Positions 37,447 through 47,350 are shown, counted from the stretch's first letter. The stretch: 64,000 bases of DNA from Advenella kashmirensis W13003 (GCF_000506985.1 NZ_KI650983.1:1-64000), one strand, 5' to 3'. Translations and numbers: made by a program. The notes: a model not told the origin generated them from the sequence alone.

Positions 37447-39085
37447 GCGCAGCAATCGCCCACGCGTGGCCGTGGTGGGTGCCGGATGGGCGGGCCTGGC
37501 AGCGGCATGGAAACTGGAACAGGCGGGCTGTCGGACCGACGTCTTCGAACAGGCGCCCGTACTCGGCGGGCGCGCCCGCAAGGCGCTTATCCCGCGTCGC
37601 AATCTGGTACTGGACAACGGCCAGCATCTGATGCTGGGCGCATACGGACAGATATTGGCCCTTATGCAGGAGATCGGCATTGATCTGGATAAGGCATTGC
37701 TGCGATTGCCGCTGCAACTGAACTCACTGAATAAACAGTTCGGCTTGCGCGTGAATCCCGCGTATCCAGGCCCACTGCGCCTGCCGCTGGCGCTCGTGCG
37801 CCTGAAGGGGTTGGCTGCCCGCGAAAAATTTGCGCTGGTCCGCGCACTATTTCAATTGCAATTGGCTGGCTGGCGTGTCGAACCGGCGCTCTCGGTAAAG
37901 GCTTGGCTGGACGCGCAACGTCAGCCTCCTGCCCTGAGAGATCTCTTCTGGGCACCGCTGTGCATCGCCACGCTCAACACGCCATTGGCACAGGCCTCGA
38001 TGGCCTTGTTTGCCCGTGTTCTGAAAGACAGCCTTGGCGCAGGCGCCGAGGCCTGTGACCTGATTCTGCCTCGCGTCGACCTGAGTACCCTGTGGCCGCA
38101 AGCACTGGCGCGCCGATTGACGGTGCACACCAATACACCCGTGCGCGGCATCACGTATACGCAAGATGGCTACACCGTGCAGACCGGCAGGCGGAAAAAA
38201 AACGCAGATATGAGTGGGAGTACGAATGGGGGATGTGCGAACGGCGAGCATGCGAACGGTGGGGGGGCGAACGCCGGAAATGCGAATGACGAAAATGCGA
38301 CGACATTCGATGCAGTGGTCCTGGCGACTCCCCCGCTTATTTGCCATCGCCTGCTTGCACGCCTGTCACAAGGTGGTACTCACGATCTGTCCGACGGTTC
38401 GCGTGCGTCCGTTCACGGCGCTGTGATACAGGCCGGTGATGGGACGCTTTCACCCATGGATCCGAACGGCGTCGCACCCCTGCTGGGACAATTGCAGGCA
38501 TTTCAATACCATGCCATTGCAACGCTGACGGTCTTTCTCGCAGCTCCCTTCCCTCTGCATGAATGCATGTATATGCTCAATGAAAATCGGGCGCTCGGAC
38601 ATGACGGCCAGTGGCTGTTCAACCGAAGCCGCTTCATGCACCCTTCTGACAATCCCAGCGCCGGTATGGCGAACGACGACTCCGCATGCGCCCGCGACGC
38701 TGAAGAACCTGCCAGCAACGTAAATGAGGACCATCATCACGCCATTTCAATCGTGATAAGTCATGCCGATCATCTGGTCGGAGCAGATAAAAATACGATT
38801 GCCAGTGCCGTACTTGACCAGATCAGCAGCCAGCTGCCCGACGGACTGTCGCTCCCCGCCGTGCTCGGCCATGAACTGATCATCGAAAAACGCGCTACCT
38901 TTGCCGCGACGCCCCAACTGGCGCGACCAGGCAATCGCACGCCATGGCCTGGGCTGTTTCTGGCGGGAGACTGGACAGATACCGGATATCCAGCGGTGCT
39001 GGAAGGCGCCGTCATGAGCGGCATCGCCGCAGCAAAGGCGGCCCATGAATTTATTGCCGCTCGGCGACAGCGGCAACATCGGTAG
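37430..39085 (+). CDS. hpnE: Hydroxysqualene dehydroxylase HpnE with low-complexity insertions
   Basis: FAD-dependent enzyme that reduces hydroxysqualene to squalene. The FAD-binding VAVVGAGWAGLAAAWKLEQ lies at about 13-31 and the C-terminal FAD segment is GLFLAGDWTDTGYPAVLEGA. At 551 aa it is about 100 residues longer than usual. The excess sits mainly in two hydrophilic inserts: about 258-292 (Asn/Gly/Ala-rich, from imperfect gcgaacg-type repeats at 38205-38310) and about 405-435 (acidic and His-rich). Both look like surface loops, so the enzyme may well be active. No squalene-hopene cyclase gene is in the window. Confidence 0.88.
   Translation: MFRQTERSNRPRVAVVGAGWAGLAAAWKLEQAGCRTDVFEQAPVLGGRARKALIPRRNLVLDNGQHLMLGAYGQILALMQEIGIDLDKALLRLPLQLNSLNKQFGLRVNPAYPGPLRLPLALVRLKGLAAREKFALVRALFQLQLAGWRVEPALSVKAWLDAQRQPPALRDLFWAPLCIATLNTPLAQASMALFARVLKDSLGAGAEACDLILPRVDLSTLWPQALARRLTVHTNTPVRGITYTQDGYTVQTGRRKKNADMSGSTNGGCANGEHANGGGANAGNANDENATTFDAVVLATPPLICHRLLARLSQGGTHDLSDGSRASVHGAVIQAGDGTLSPMDPNGVAPLLGQLQAFQYHAIATLTVFLAAPFPLHECMYMLNENRALGHDGQWLFNRSRFMHPSDNPSAGMANDDSACARDAEEPASNVNEDHHHAISIVISHADHLVGADKNTIASAVLDQISSQLPDGLSLPAVLGHELIIEKRATFAATPQLARPGNRTPWPGLFLAGDWTDTGYPAVLEGAVMSGIAAAKAAHEFIAARRQRQHR
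38205..38310 (+). repeat. Imperfect short tandem repeats inside hpnE
   Basis: About 105 bases contain repeated units such as gcgaacgg, gcgaacgc, gcgaatga and acgaatgg at spacings that are multiples of 3, mostly 12 to 18 bases. They encode an Asn-Gly-Ala-rich stretch with repeats like CANG, HANG, GANA, NAND and ENA. The reading frame of hpnE is preserved throughout. The pattern suggests expansion by slippage. Confidence 0.7.
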
Positions 39086-39203
39086 CGCCGGCGAGATCTG
39101 CTGCATCAGCACTTCAGCTATATCAGCACTTCGGCAGCATCCGAGGCAATGGCGGCACCGTCGGCCACTCATGTGAGCCGCCGTCATCCCTGAACAGCTC
39201 TGT

Positions 39204-40982
39204 CTACCGGCCTGACCGACCTTTGCGCCCCATCAATGCAGTGCGATCATGGGTTTCGCTATTTAGCCGCTGGCGTACACGCATCAGATCTTTCCACCCG
39301 ATATAACCGACCAGTGATCCGTCGGTACGGGAAACGACCGGCAAGTGTGCGACATTGGCATGCACAAGCTTGTCCACCAGACCCGCCAAATACTCGTCGG
39401 GATACGCCAGCGTTATTTTTTTCCCGCGCAATAGTTGTTCCAGCGTCTGATCGCGATGCTCACCGGCGCGCCGCCAGGCCAATACCGATGGTGGATCCAC
39501 AATCCCCAGCACCTGGCCCTGCTCATCAACCACCGGAAAACTCGGATGGCGGGTATCGGGCGCAGTCAGGAAACGAACCGCAGCGCGCAGCGTCATGGCG
39601 GCCGGCACGCTGACAACCTGAGCAGTCATCACGTCGCGCACATGCGTCAGCTCAAATGGATCGACGCGATATTCGCGCACAATATGGTGTCCGCGCCGGG
39701 CAATCTTTTCGGTCAGAATCGAGCGCTTCATCAGCAACACCGTCATCGCGTGTGCAGTGACGCAGGCTACAATCAGCGGCAATAAAGCATGGACATTGCC
39801 CGTCAGTTCAACCGCAAAAAAGGTTGCTGTCAACGGCGCACGCATGGTGCCTCCCATCATGGCCGCCATGGCCAGCAAGGCCCAGAAACCCGGACTCGCA
39901 TCCGGCAGCCAGCCGGCCAGCGCCGCGCCCAGGGCACCGCCCATGATCAACAGCGGGGCCAGCACGCCGCCCGAGGTGCCCGACCCCAGCGCCACCGACC
40001 AGATGATCGCCTTGACCAGCAACAGCATAATCGCCGCCACGCCCAGCATCTGACCATCGAGCATGGCCGAAATGTTTTCATAACCCACGCCCAGCGCGCG
40101 CGGATCGACCAGGCCACCAATCCCCACAACCAGCCCGCCAATCATGGGCCACCACATCCAGTGTATCGGCAGCCGCTGGAAACCGTCTTCGCATGCGTAA
40201 ACCAGTTGCGTCAGGACCCCCGACAGCAGGCCGGCAGCAATCCCGATCGCAATCCACCCGGCAAAGCCGGGCAGGCTGGTCATCATCGTGCCGTCGAAAG
40301 GAAACAGCGGTCCGCCCATGCCCATCAGACTGCGTCCGAGCTCAGCCACTGTCGCCGCTACGACCACAGGAATAAAGCTGCGCGGGCTCCATTCGAACAG
40401 CAGCAATTCGACCGCCAGCATGATGGCTGCGATGGGGGTTCCAAACACCGTTGTCATACCGGCAGCGGCACCCGCCACCAACAGCGTCTTGCGCTCATTA
40501 TCGGATACAGGCAACGCCTGTGCGATCAGCGAACCAATGGCGCCTCCCGTCATGATAATAGGACCCTCTGCACCAAAGGGGCCGCCGGTACCGATGGCAA
40601 TAGCCGATGACAATGGCTTTAGGACGGCCACTTTCGCGTCCAGGCGAGAACGGCCCAGCAAAATTGCTTCGATCGCTTCGGGAATGCCATGGCCGCGGAT
40701 TTTTTCACTGCCGTAACGCGCAATCAATCCAATCAGCAGTGAACCCACGACAGGGATACCGACAGACCACAACCCCAAAGAGACGCTTCCCAGCTGCGAC
40801 TCCTCGAATGAAAAACGGCCGAAGTAAGCCAGATTGGTGCATAAGCGGATCAACTGCAAAAGCAGCATGCCGGCGAACATGGCGGCAATGGCCACCGGTA
40901 CGGCAATGCCAATTACAAAAAGTACTCGCTTATCCGTTGAAAAATCGCTGAGCTGACGATTACGGATGTGTTTATTAGTCAT
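39204..40982 (-). CDS. clcB: ClC-family chloride channel/transporter with two CBS domains
   Basis: A 592-aa protein: a ClC membrane domain (about 1-430) followed by two CBS domains (about 450-580: VRDVMTAQVVSVPAAMTLRAAV and YLAGLVDKLVHANVAHLPVV). The anion-selectivity stretch GTGGPFGAEGP keeps the gating glutamate, which suits a Cl-/H+ exchanger or a gated channel. I chose the ATG at 40982; a TTG at 41027 would add 15 residues without homology. It is divergent from the marR gene across a perfect palindrome. The name clcB is by family likeness. Confidence 0.85.
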   Translation of the reverse strand: MTNKHIRNRQLSDFSTDKRVLFVIGIAVPVAIAAMFAGMLLLQLIRLCTNLAYFGRFSFEESQLGSVSLGLWSVGIPVVGSLLIGLIARYGSEKIRGHGIPEAIEAILLGRSRLDAKVAVLKPLSSAIAIGTGGPFGAEGPIIMTGGAIGSLIAQALPVSDNERKTLLVAGAAAGMTTVFGTPIAAIMLAVELLLFEWSPRSFIPVVVAATVAELGRSLMGMGGPLFPFDGTMMTSLPGFAGWIAIGIAAGLLSGVLTQLVYACEDGFQRLPIHWMWWPMIGGLVVGIGGLVDPRALGVGYENISAMLDGQMLGVAAIMLLLVKAIIWSVALGSGTSGGVLAPLLIMGGALGAALAGWLPDASPGFWALLAMAAMMGGTMRAPLTATFFAVELTGNVHALLPLIVACVTAHAMTVLLMKRSILTEKIARRGHHIVREYRVDPFELTHVRDVMTAQVVSVPAAMTLRAAVRFLTAPDTRHPSFPVVDEQGQVLGIVDPPSVLAWRRAGEHRDQTLEQLLRGKKITLAYPDEYLAGLVDKLVHANVAHLPVVSRTDGSLVGYIGWKDLMRVRQRLNSETHDRTALMGRKGRSGR

Positions 40983-41071
40983 GAAAAAAAGGGGCAACAC
41001 AAGCGAACAGGCCTGCCACTCATGCAACTTATTTATATAAAGACGGTGGGGAAAAATAGAGAAGCTGACTA

Positions 41072-41092
41072 TTATATCGTAATACGATATAA
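41072..41092. promoter_or_regulatory. Perfect 10+1+10 inverted repeat between clcB and marR, candidate MarR operator
   Basis: TTATATCGTA and TACGATATAA flank a single A, giving a perfect palindrome with 10-base arms. It lies 66 bases before the marR start and 89 bases before the clcB start on the other strand. MarR dimers bind such short-spaced inverted repeats next to their own genes, so self-regulation and control of clcB are likely. Binding is inferred. Confidence 0.65.
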
Positions 41093-41158
41093 ATTTTCAA
41101 ATCATGATCTGCTACACTGATATTCCCGTTTCTTCCAATCCGCTATTCGTACATCGCT

Positions 41159-41581
41159 ATGCCCGACGACACACTAGACCAATCCGATTACACTGCTCTG
41201 GCCGAATTTCGCTATTTGATACGATGTTTTCTTGAGTTCAGTGAAGAGCGGGCCAAATCCGTTGGGCTGACATCGCGGCAGCATCAGGCTTTACTGGTGA
41301 TCAAAGGTTATGGCAAAGGGGAACCGATTACCGTCGGCACACTGGCCGAGCGCCTGAGAATCAAGCACCATAGTGCGGTGGAACTGGCCAATCGGCTGGT
41401 CGACAGCGACCTGATCGAACGTATCGCCGATGAAGAGGATCAGCGCAAAGTGCTTCTGCAACTGACCCGGCTGGCCGAAAAACAACTGGCATCGCTGTCG
41501 GCGGCACACCAGGATGAACTCTCCCGCATCGAGCCCATGCTCAAACGCGTGCTGGCGCGCGGCAAAAAACAGCGATCATGA
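41159..41581 (+). CDS. MarR-family transcriptional regulator
   Basis: A 140-aa winged-helix protein of the MarR family. The recognition-helix region is TVGTLAERLRIKHHSAVELANRLVDSDLIER, followed by the wing (IADEEDQRKVLLQLT). The effector is unknown. It is divergent from clcB with the palindrome 41072-41092 in between, and its last 6 bases overlap the convergent nnrS gene. Confidence 0.88.
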   Translation: MPDDTLDQSDYTALAEFRYLIRCFLEFSEERAKSVGLTSRQHQALLVIKGYGKGEPITVGTLAERLRIKHHSAVELANRLVDSDLIERIADEEDQRKVLLQLTRLAEKQLASLSAAHQDELSRIEPMLKRVLARGKKQRS

Positions 41582-42805
41582 TTTTTTTTCGGATGGACGA
41601 ATTATCATTCCCGGCGCAACGGGGTTTGCGGTCGGTCGCGGGCTGACAAGAATCGGCACAAAACGGTAGAGGTACAAGCCAAATGCGCCGATCCACGCAG
41701 CGGCAGCCAGATGCAACATTGGCAAGGTCACAGATGGCATGATCAGCGCTGCCACACGAGCCACGGTTGCAAGCACAACCAGAGCGTAGCTGAACACCAT
41801 CTTGCGGTCCGCCTTCAGCGGCCAGCCTGTATGCCCCAATGCAGTACGTGTAATCATGCCCATAATCATCACCGAGAAGCCACCCATGGCAATGACGTGC
41901 ACATAAAGCGCCTGACGGTCCATCCAGCCCGGGTGCCAGCCCATGAAGTAGCAGGCCGCCAATAACAGCCCCGCGCCCAGGAATAACCAGGACAGATACA
42001 ATACCCACAACAAGGGCACGCCGACCACCCTGCCCGGCTTCCATTGAACAAGTTGATACAGGGCAATCGCCCCGGCCACTGCCGCACCCAGGCCCACCAG
42101 CCTATCAAGGCCAGCCACCACCGCAAGCAGGGCCACTGCACAGGCCACCAGTTGCACCAGGCCTGAACGCTGATGCATGGGGATCGTCAATCCGGCAATG
42201 GCCCGGCTTGCAAAAAAGGGAATGACCCGACGTGCAATCAACAGCGCAATGAAAACCATGCACAAAATACCGGTGCGCATGAAGTCGGTCAGCAGCATCG
42301 CCTTGCCCTGTGCAATCGCGAGCACAAACAGAACATGACTGCCTCCCAATAGCAAAACCATCCACGGCAAAACATAGTTGCGCTTACTGCGCGCCCGGAA
42401 AATCACCCGCCAGAGCGCCAGCGCGGCAGTCAGATAAAACAGCGCATCAGCAACCGCGCCCAGTACAAATGCCGCATCGCCTCGCGCCAGATAGGCCATG
42501 CGAGCCACCAGCCAGCACAGCGCCAGCGCACCCAGCGCACCTCCTTTGATCGGATTGATACCCGTCCAGGTTGCACTGGCGGTCGTCAGAAAACCGACGG
42601 CGATGGTGGCGACGAATCCCCACAGCATTTCATGGGCATGCCACCAGACACCATTCAATCTACCGCCCAGCAGATGCGGCGCGAACACCCAGATCGCAAC
42701 GGAAATAAGCGCCCACAGCGAGCCGGCAATATACAGCGGCCGAAACCCCAGGGAGAGAAAGGCCGACAGGGAAAATCGCGGCAATGGCGTGGCAGGTGCA
42801 TTCAT
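41576..42805 (-). CDS. nnrS: NnrS-family heme/copper membrane protein
   Basis: A 409-aa protein with about twelve transmembrane segments and the family stretches GFRPLYIAGSLWALISVAIW, WHAHEMLWGF, HVIAMGGFSVMIMGMITRTALGHTGWPL. NnrS proteins bind heme and copper and protect cells during nitrosative stress. A site resembling the NsrR consensus lies 28 bases before its start, which fits induction by nitric oxide. No nitrite or NO reductase gene is in the window. It is convergent with marR (6-base overlap). Confidence 0.9.
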   Translation of the reverse strand: MNAPATPLPRFSLSAFLSLGFRPLYIAGSLWALISVAIWVFAPHLLGGRLNGVWWHAHEMLWGFVATIAVGFLTTASATWTGINPIKGGALGALALCWLVARMAYLARGDAAFVLGAVADALFYLTAALALWRVIFRARSKRNYVLPWMVLLLGGSHVLFVLAIAQGKAMLLTDFMRTGILCMVFIALLIARRVIPFFASRAIAGLTIPMHQRSGLVQLVACAVALLAVVAGLDRLVGLGAAVAGAIALYQLVQWKPGRVVGVPLLWVLYLSWLFLGAGLLLAACYFMGWHPGWMDRQALYVHVIAMGGFSVMIMGMITRTALGHTGWPLKADRKMVFSYALVVLATVARVAALIMPSVTLPMLHLAAAAWIGAFGLYLYRFVPILVSPRPTANPVAPGMIIRPSEKKS

Positions 42806-42832
42806 GGCGAGAAGACCGTTTCATGGTTATAT

Positions 42833-42855
42833 AATATGCATATTATATACATCTT
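42833..42855. promoter_or_regulatory. Candidate NsrR binding site before nnrS
   Basis: Positions 42833-42855 match the NsrR consensus (two ATGCAT-type half sites, AAGATGCATTT and AAATGCATCTT around a central base) at 18 of 22 defined positions by eye. The left half overlaps a perfect 22-bp palindrome at 42828-42849 (TATATAATATG followed by its reverse complement). The site ends at the promoter region of nnrS, a known NsrR target in betaproteobacteria. Confidence 0.6.
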
Positions 42856-42939
42856 AATAAGAGCCGACCAGCCCGGTGCAGACATCGAATTTGTCATAAA
42901 TCAACGGATGTTCACGCTGGTGCCTGAATACATCTAAAA

Positions 42940-42967
42940 AAAAATCGACCCCGAGGGATCGATTTTT
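42940..42967 (-). terminator. Intrinsic terminator after thrC
   Basis: AAAAATCGA (42940-42948) pairs with TCGATTTTT (42959-42967), with CC/GG pairs further in around a small loop. A runs continue to the left, so the minus-strand transcript ends in a long U tract just past thrC. The T run on the right is shorter, but it could also work in the plus direction. Confidence 0.8.
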
Positions 42968-43005
42968 GTATTGTCTTCGCAGTTAAAGGGCCACTGTCAA
43001 CGCGC

Positions 43006-44439
43006 TCAGGTCAACGCCCGGGCCTTGATATAGTCGCGGATGGCTTCAACGTCATTATCCATGATCACCACTTTCTGTGGCAGATCACTCAACGCCTTAA
43101 GGTGCTCAGGCACGGGAGCGGCGGCGCCGGTGGCTTCCTGAATGGTTTCGCCGAACTTGGCCGGCAGCGCAGTTTCCAGCACCAGCATGGGAATGCCCTC
43201 TTCGACAAATTCCCGCGCCACTTTGACGCCATCTGCCGTATGTGGATCAATCAGCACACCACTCTCCCGCTGCAACCCCGCAATCGTATCGAGCCGATCC
43301 TGGTGGGAGCTGTTGCCCGCCACGAAACCGAACTCCTCGGTAAAGCGCGCTTTCTCTGCGGACAGATCAAATGCCCCGTCCTGATCCAGTTTTTTCCATG
43401 TTGCAGCCAGCCGCTTCGAATCGCGGCCAAGCAGATCAAAGACAAACCGTTCAAAATTGGATGCCTTGGAAATGTCCATGGACGGACTGGACGTCGCCAG
43501 TGTCTCCGCACTTACCCGGGGGCGGTAGATACCGGTATGGAAGAATTCTTCCAGAACGTTGTTTTCATTGGTCGCCAGCACCAGCCTATGAATAGGCAAT
43601 CCCATACGACGTGCAAAATGACCTGACAGAATATTACCGAAATTGCCCGAAGGGACTGTGAACGATACCTTGCTGCCCGATACGTCGGCGCCGCTACCGG
43701 CGGCCTCGTCGGTGCTGCGCAACCAGGCCCAGAAGTAATACACGATCTGCGCGCAAATGCGGGCCCAGTTGATGGAATTGACTGCACCCAGATGGTACTG
43801 GCTCTTGAAGGTCACATCACCGGCCAGCGCCTTGACGATATCCTGGCAATCATCGAACACGCCCTTGACCGAAATATTATGAATATTTTCATCCATCAGC
43901 GAATACATCTGGGCGCGCTGAAAGGCGCTCATGCGACCATGGGGCGACAGCATGAACACCGACACGCCAAGTTTGCCCCGCATGGCGTACTCGGCCGCCG
44001 ATCCCGTATCACCCGAGGTGGCACCCAGAATATTGAGCTTGCGGCCTTCACGCGCCAGCACGTATTCAAACACCTGTCCCAGAAACTGCATGGCCAAATC
44101 CTTGAATGCCAGCGTCGGCCCTTCGGACAGCCCGACCAGCGTCATGGCATCGTTCAGCGGTTTGAGCGGCACAATCTCGCTGCCGGAAAAAACCGATTCG
44201 TTGTAGGCTGCCTTGCAAATGCGCTCCAGATCGACTCGTGGAATATCGTCAATGTACAGGCCCAGAATTTCCGTCGCCAGCTCTGCATAAGATAAGGAAC
44301 GCCAGGCCTCAAGCTGTTTGGCGCTGACCGATGGAATACTTTCGGGCACGGCCAGTCCGCCATCGCGGGCCAGCCCTTCCAGCAGGATCTCGGAAAATGA
44401 AACCGGGCTCATACCGCCACGGGTCGAAATATATTTCAT
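43006..44439 (-). CDS. thrC: Threonine synthase
   Basis: Converts O-phosphohomoserine to threonine with PLP. The 477-aa protein has the PLP lysine at K113 (TLAFKDLAMQF), the phosphate loop in GATSGDTGSAA and the SGNFGNI segment. It belongs to the longer, gamma-subunit-like class of bacterial enzymes. The ATG at 44439 has GGAG 6 bases upstream. It is the last gene of alaC-hom-thrC and is followed by a terminator. Confidence 0.94.
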   Translation of the reverse strand: MKYISTRGGMSPVSFSEILLEGLARDGGLAVPESIPSVSAKQLEAWRSLSYAELATEILGLYIDDIPRVDLERICKAAYNESVFSGSEIVPLKPLNDAMTLVGLSEGPTLAFKDLAMQFLGQVFEYVLAREGRKLNILGATSGDTGSAAEYAMRGKLGVSVFMLSPHGRMSAFQRAQMYSLMDENIHNISVKGVFDDCQDIVKALAGDVTFKSQYHLGAVNSINWARICAQIVYYFWAWLRSTDEAAGSGADVSGSKVSFTVPSGNFGNILSGHFARRMGLPIHRLVLATNENNVLEEFFHTGIYRPRVSAETLATSSPSMDISKASNFERFVFDLLGRDSKRLAATWKKLDQDGAFDLSAEKARFTEEFGFVAGNSSHQDRLDTIAGLQRESGVLIDPHTADGVKVAREFVEEGIPMLVLETALPAKFGETIQEATGAAAPVPEHLKALSDLPQKVVIMDNDVEAIRDYIKARALT

Positions 44440-44525
44440 CGTAACTCCACTAAACCGGCTTGCCGCCGGTGGCAAAATGACCTGACCGCGCACGAACCAC
44501 AGTCCGGCCAGTCAGATCTGATCGC

Positions 44526-45830
44526 TCAATTCAAATGTTCAAGCCGGATGCGCGTGATGCTCGAATGCACGAACGGCATGGCTTCGATCGTTGTGATCGC
44601 GGTATTGACATCCCCTTCCCTGGCCTGGTGCGTCAGGAAGATAATGGTGGCGCGGTTTTCCCCATCCTGTTCCTGCATCATGGAATTGATGGAGATCTGG
44701 TGATCGGCCAAAATCCGGGTCAGGTCGGCCAGCACGCCGGAGCGGTCTTCGACCGACAAGCGCAGATAGTAAGCGGTACGTACGTCTTCTATTTTCAGAA
44801 TAGGCGTGTCGGACAGCGCTTCGGGCTGGAAAGCCAGATGAGGCACACGGTTTCCGGGATCGGAGGTGTGCAGCCTCGTCACATCGACCAGGTCGGCCAC
44901 AACAGCCGAGGCCGTTGCTTCGGAACCGGCGCCAGGTCCATAGTAAAGCGTATCACCCACCGCATCGCCATTGACAACCACTGCATTCATGGCACCTTCT
45001 ACATTGGCGATCAGCCTTTGTTCCGGCACCAGTGCGGGATGGACGCGCAATTCAATACCCTCTTCGCGGCGTCGCGTAATGCCCAGCAGCTTGATGCGAT
45101 AACCCAGCCGCTCTGCATACACAATATCCTGCTGATCCAGATCGGTAATCCCCTCGACATGAGCTTTGCTGAACTGAATTGGAATACCAAAGGCCAGCGA
45201 GGCCATCAGCGTAAGTTTATGGGCGGCATCTACGCCTTTGACATCGCCTGCCGGATCGGCCTCGGCGTAACCCAGTTGCTGCGCCTGTGCCAGCACGGTG
45301 TCATAAGGCAGGCCATGCGCACGCATTTCAGACAGAATAAAATTGGTGGTGCCGTTGATAATTCCCGCGAGCCACTGAATGCGGTTGGCCGTCAGGCCTT
45401 CGCGAATGGCCTTGATAATGGGGATGCCGCCGGCAACGGCGGCCTCGAACGCCACCATCACGCCTTTTTTGCTGGCCAGGGCGAAAATTTCATTACCATG
45501 CAATGCCAGCAGGGCCTTATTGGCCGTGACCACATGCTTGCCATTGTCGATGGCCGCCAACACCAGATCACGCGCCAGGGTGGTGCCGCCAATAAGCTCC
45601 ACCACAATATCCACCTCGGGATCGGCGACCAGGGCCTGCATATCATTGCTGACCGGCACTTTATCGCCGAACACCGCGACCGCCTTGGCGGGCGTACGGG
45701 TGGCAACTTTAGAGACCACGATCTGGCGCCCCGCGCGGCGCGAAATTTCTTCGGCATTGCGCGTTAACACAGCATATGTGCCGCTACCGACAACACCAAA
45801 TCCTAATAAACCTACCTTCAATGGTTTCAT
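44526..45830 (-). CDS. hom: Homoserine dehydrogenase
   Basis: Reduces aspartate semialdehyde to homoserine. The 434-aa protein is monofunctional: NAD(P)-binding [11 protein letters not shown] at the N terminus, the catalytic domain with [12 protein letters not shown] and a C-terminal ACT domain (about 350-430) for feedback control by threonine. Its ATG overlaps the alaC stop by 4 bases; thrC follows after 86 bases. Confidence 0.95.
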   Translation of the reverse strand: MKPLKVGLLGFGVVGSGTYAVLTRNAEEISRRAGRQIVVSKVATRTPAKAVAVFGDKVPVSNDMQALVADPEVDIVVELIGGTTLARDLVLAAIDNGKHVVTANKALLALHGNEIFALASKKGVMVAFEAAVAGGIPIIKAIREGLTANRIQWLAGIINGTTNFILSEMRAHGLPYDTVLAQAQQLGYAEADPAGDVKGVDAAHKLTLMASLAFGIPIQFSKAHVEGITDLDQQDIVYAERLGYRIKLLGITRRREEGIELRVHPALVPEQRLIANVEGAMNAVVVNGDAVGDTLYYGPGAGSEATASAVVADLVDVTRLHTSDPGNRVPHLAFQPEALSDTPILKIEDVRTAYYLRLSVEDRSGVLADLTRILADHQISINSMMQEQDGENRATIIFLTHQAREGDVNTAITTIEAMPFVHSSITRIRLEHLN

Positions 45831-47017
45831 TTTTTCAGAAACCCGTCTTTTTTGAACATCTCTTTAATTCCTCTGAGCGCCTGACGTGTGCGCTGTTCAT
45901 TTTCGATCAGGGCAAAACGCACATGATCGTCTCCCAGGTCGCCGAAGCCGATTCCTGGTGATACCGCAAGCTTGGCATCGGCCAGCAGTTTTTTGGAAAA
46001 TTCAAGCGAGCCCATGGCTTTATAGGGTTCGGGAATTTCGGCCCAAATGTACATGGCCGCCTTGGGCACTTCGACCATCCAGCCGATATCGTGCAAACCC
46101 TTGACCAGGACATCGCGACGATTCTTATAATGCGCGACCACGTCGGCCACGCACTCCTGCGGGCCCTCGAGCGCGGCAATGGACGCTACCTGGATCGGCG
46201 TAAACGTACCGTAGTCGTGATAACTTTTCATGCGTGCCAGTGCATTGACCAGTTCGGCATTGCCCACCATGAAGCCCACGCGCCAGCCGGCCATATTGTA
46301 GCTTTTACTCATGGTAAAAAACTCGACCGCCACATCCTTGGCGCCCGGCACCTGCATGATTGACGGCGGCTGATAGCCGTCGAATGTAATATCTGCATAG
46401 GCCAGATCGTGCACCACCAGAATGTCATGCTCTTTGGCCAGCTTGACCACCCGCTCGAAGAACGCCAGATCGACGCACTGAGCCGTCGGATTGCTGGGGA
46501 ATCCCAGAATAATCATTTTCGGCTTGGGAATGGATTCGCGCACAGCGCGTTCGATTTCCTCGAAGAAATCCAGGCCTTTTTTCATGGGAATGGAGCGGAT
46601 ATTGGCCCCGGCGATGACCGCCCCGTAAATATGAATGGGGTAGCTGGGGTTGGGCACCAGCACCGTGTCACCCTTGTCCAGCGTGGCCAGCATCAGATGC
46701 GCCAGGCCTTCCTTGGAGCCGATGGTCACAATGGCTTCCTTGTCGGGATCGAAAATCACGTTGTAACGACGCGAATACCAGTCGGCGATCGCCTTGCGCA
46801 ACCGCGGAATGCCTTTGGAAACGGAATAGCCATGCGTGTCGGGCCGGATCGTGGCTTCGACCATTTTATCCACAATATGCTTGGGCGTCGGACCATCGGG
46901 GTTACCCATGGACATATCAATGATATCTTCGCCACGACGGCGCGCCGCCATCTTCAGCTCGCCGGTAATGTTGAACACATAGGGGGGAAGCCGTTCTATA
47001 CGTGGGAAGTTTCTCAT
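45827..47017 (-). CDS. alaC: Alanine transaminase AlaC (class I/II aminotransferase)
   Basis: PLP aminotransferase of 396 aa of the AlaC/YfdZ group, which transfers an amino group between glutamate and pyruvate. The PLP lysine is in [14 protein letters not shown], and substrate-binding residues are in FPSNPTAQ and the C-terminal [12 protein letters not shown]. The ATG at 47017 is chosen over an upstream in-frame start at 47044. The 4-base overlap with hom makes it the first gene of an amino-acid operon. Other aminotransferase activities are possible. Confidence 0.88.
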   Translation of the reverse strand: MRNFPRIERLPPYVFNITGELKMAARRRGEDIIDMSMGNPDGPTPKHIVDKMVEATIRPDTHGYSVSKGIPRLRKAIADWYSRRYNVIFDPDKEAIVTIGSKEGLAHLMLATLDKGDTVLVPNPSYPIHIYGAVIAGANIRSIPMKKGLDFFEEIERAVRESIPKPKMIILGFPSNPTAQCVDLAFFERVVKLAKEHDILVVHDLAYADITFDGYQPPSIMQVPGAKDVAVEFFTMSKSYNMAGWRVGFMVGNAELVNALARMKSYHDYGTFTPIQVASIAALEGPQECVADVVAHYKNRRDVLVKGLHDIGWMVEVPKAAMYIWAEIPEPYKAMGSLEFSKKLLADAKLAVSPGIGFGDLGDDHVRFALIENEQRTRQALRGIKEMFKKDGFLKK

Positions 47018-47350
47018 GATGGACCTGGAAAAGTGAAGGAACAAATATTGGGTGAAACCAGTAAATCTAGCCTATATGCAGACGCACGGCAAATGATTTT
47101 GCCGATACTCGCAAAAAATTTGCATCGAATGCGATATTGCAGTAAAAAAAAGACATGCCCTTCCCCCGGCGGGGTGCGCACCCAACACAGGCACCTGATA
47201 CGGCTGGCGCCAGCTGCTGCGCCATAGTGGCAAAGTCACCACTCCCCCATGACTGCCATGGCAGGCTAATTGTGTCGCACGAAACAAGAGCAGACCACTA
47301 TCACATATATGAAATACAGTTAGAATAAGATAAATGCACAAGGAGTTTCT
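47018..47350. other. Intergenic region between divergent alaC and the Mth938-like gene
   Basis: Carries promoters for both directions. For alaC a weak sigma70-type pair is visible on the minus strand: TTGCCG (47087-47092), a 17-base spacer and TAGATT (47064-47069). For the plus strand a TAGAAT box stands at 47321-47326. A palindrome CTGCCATGGCAG occurs near 47250 and a GC-rich part near 47160-47230. No gene seen. Confidence 0.4.

Noticed and set aside
36427-37680. 417-codon minus-strand open frame opposite hpnD
   Set aside because: Antisense to hpnCDE, whose motifs are intact; composition is that of a shadow frame.
38205-38310. Short repeats considered as a CRISPR or VNTR outside genes
   Set aside because: Units are short and imperfect, lie in frame inside hpnE and have no spacers; they are coding low-complexity repeats.
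39105-39132. Direct repeat ATCAGCACTTC twice with 17-base period between hpnE and clcB
   Set aside because: Only two copies of 11 bases; too little to assign a function.
44535-45767. 410-codon plus-strand open frame opposite hom
   Set aside because: Exact antisense of homoserine dehydrogenase; no domain and no ribosome binding site.
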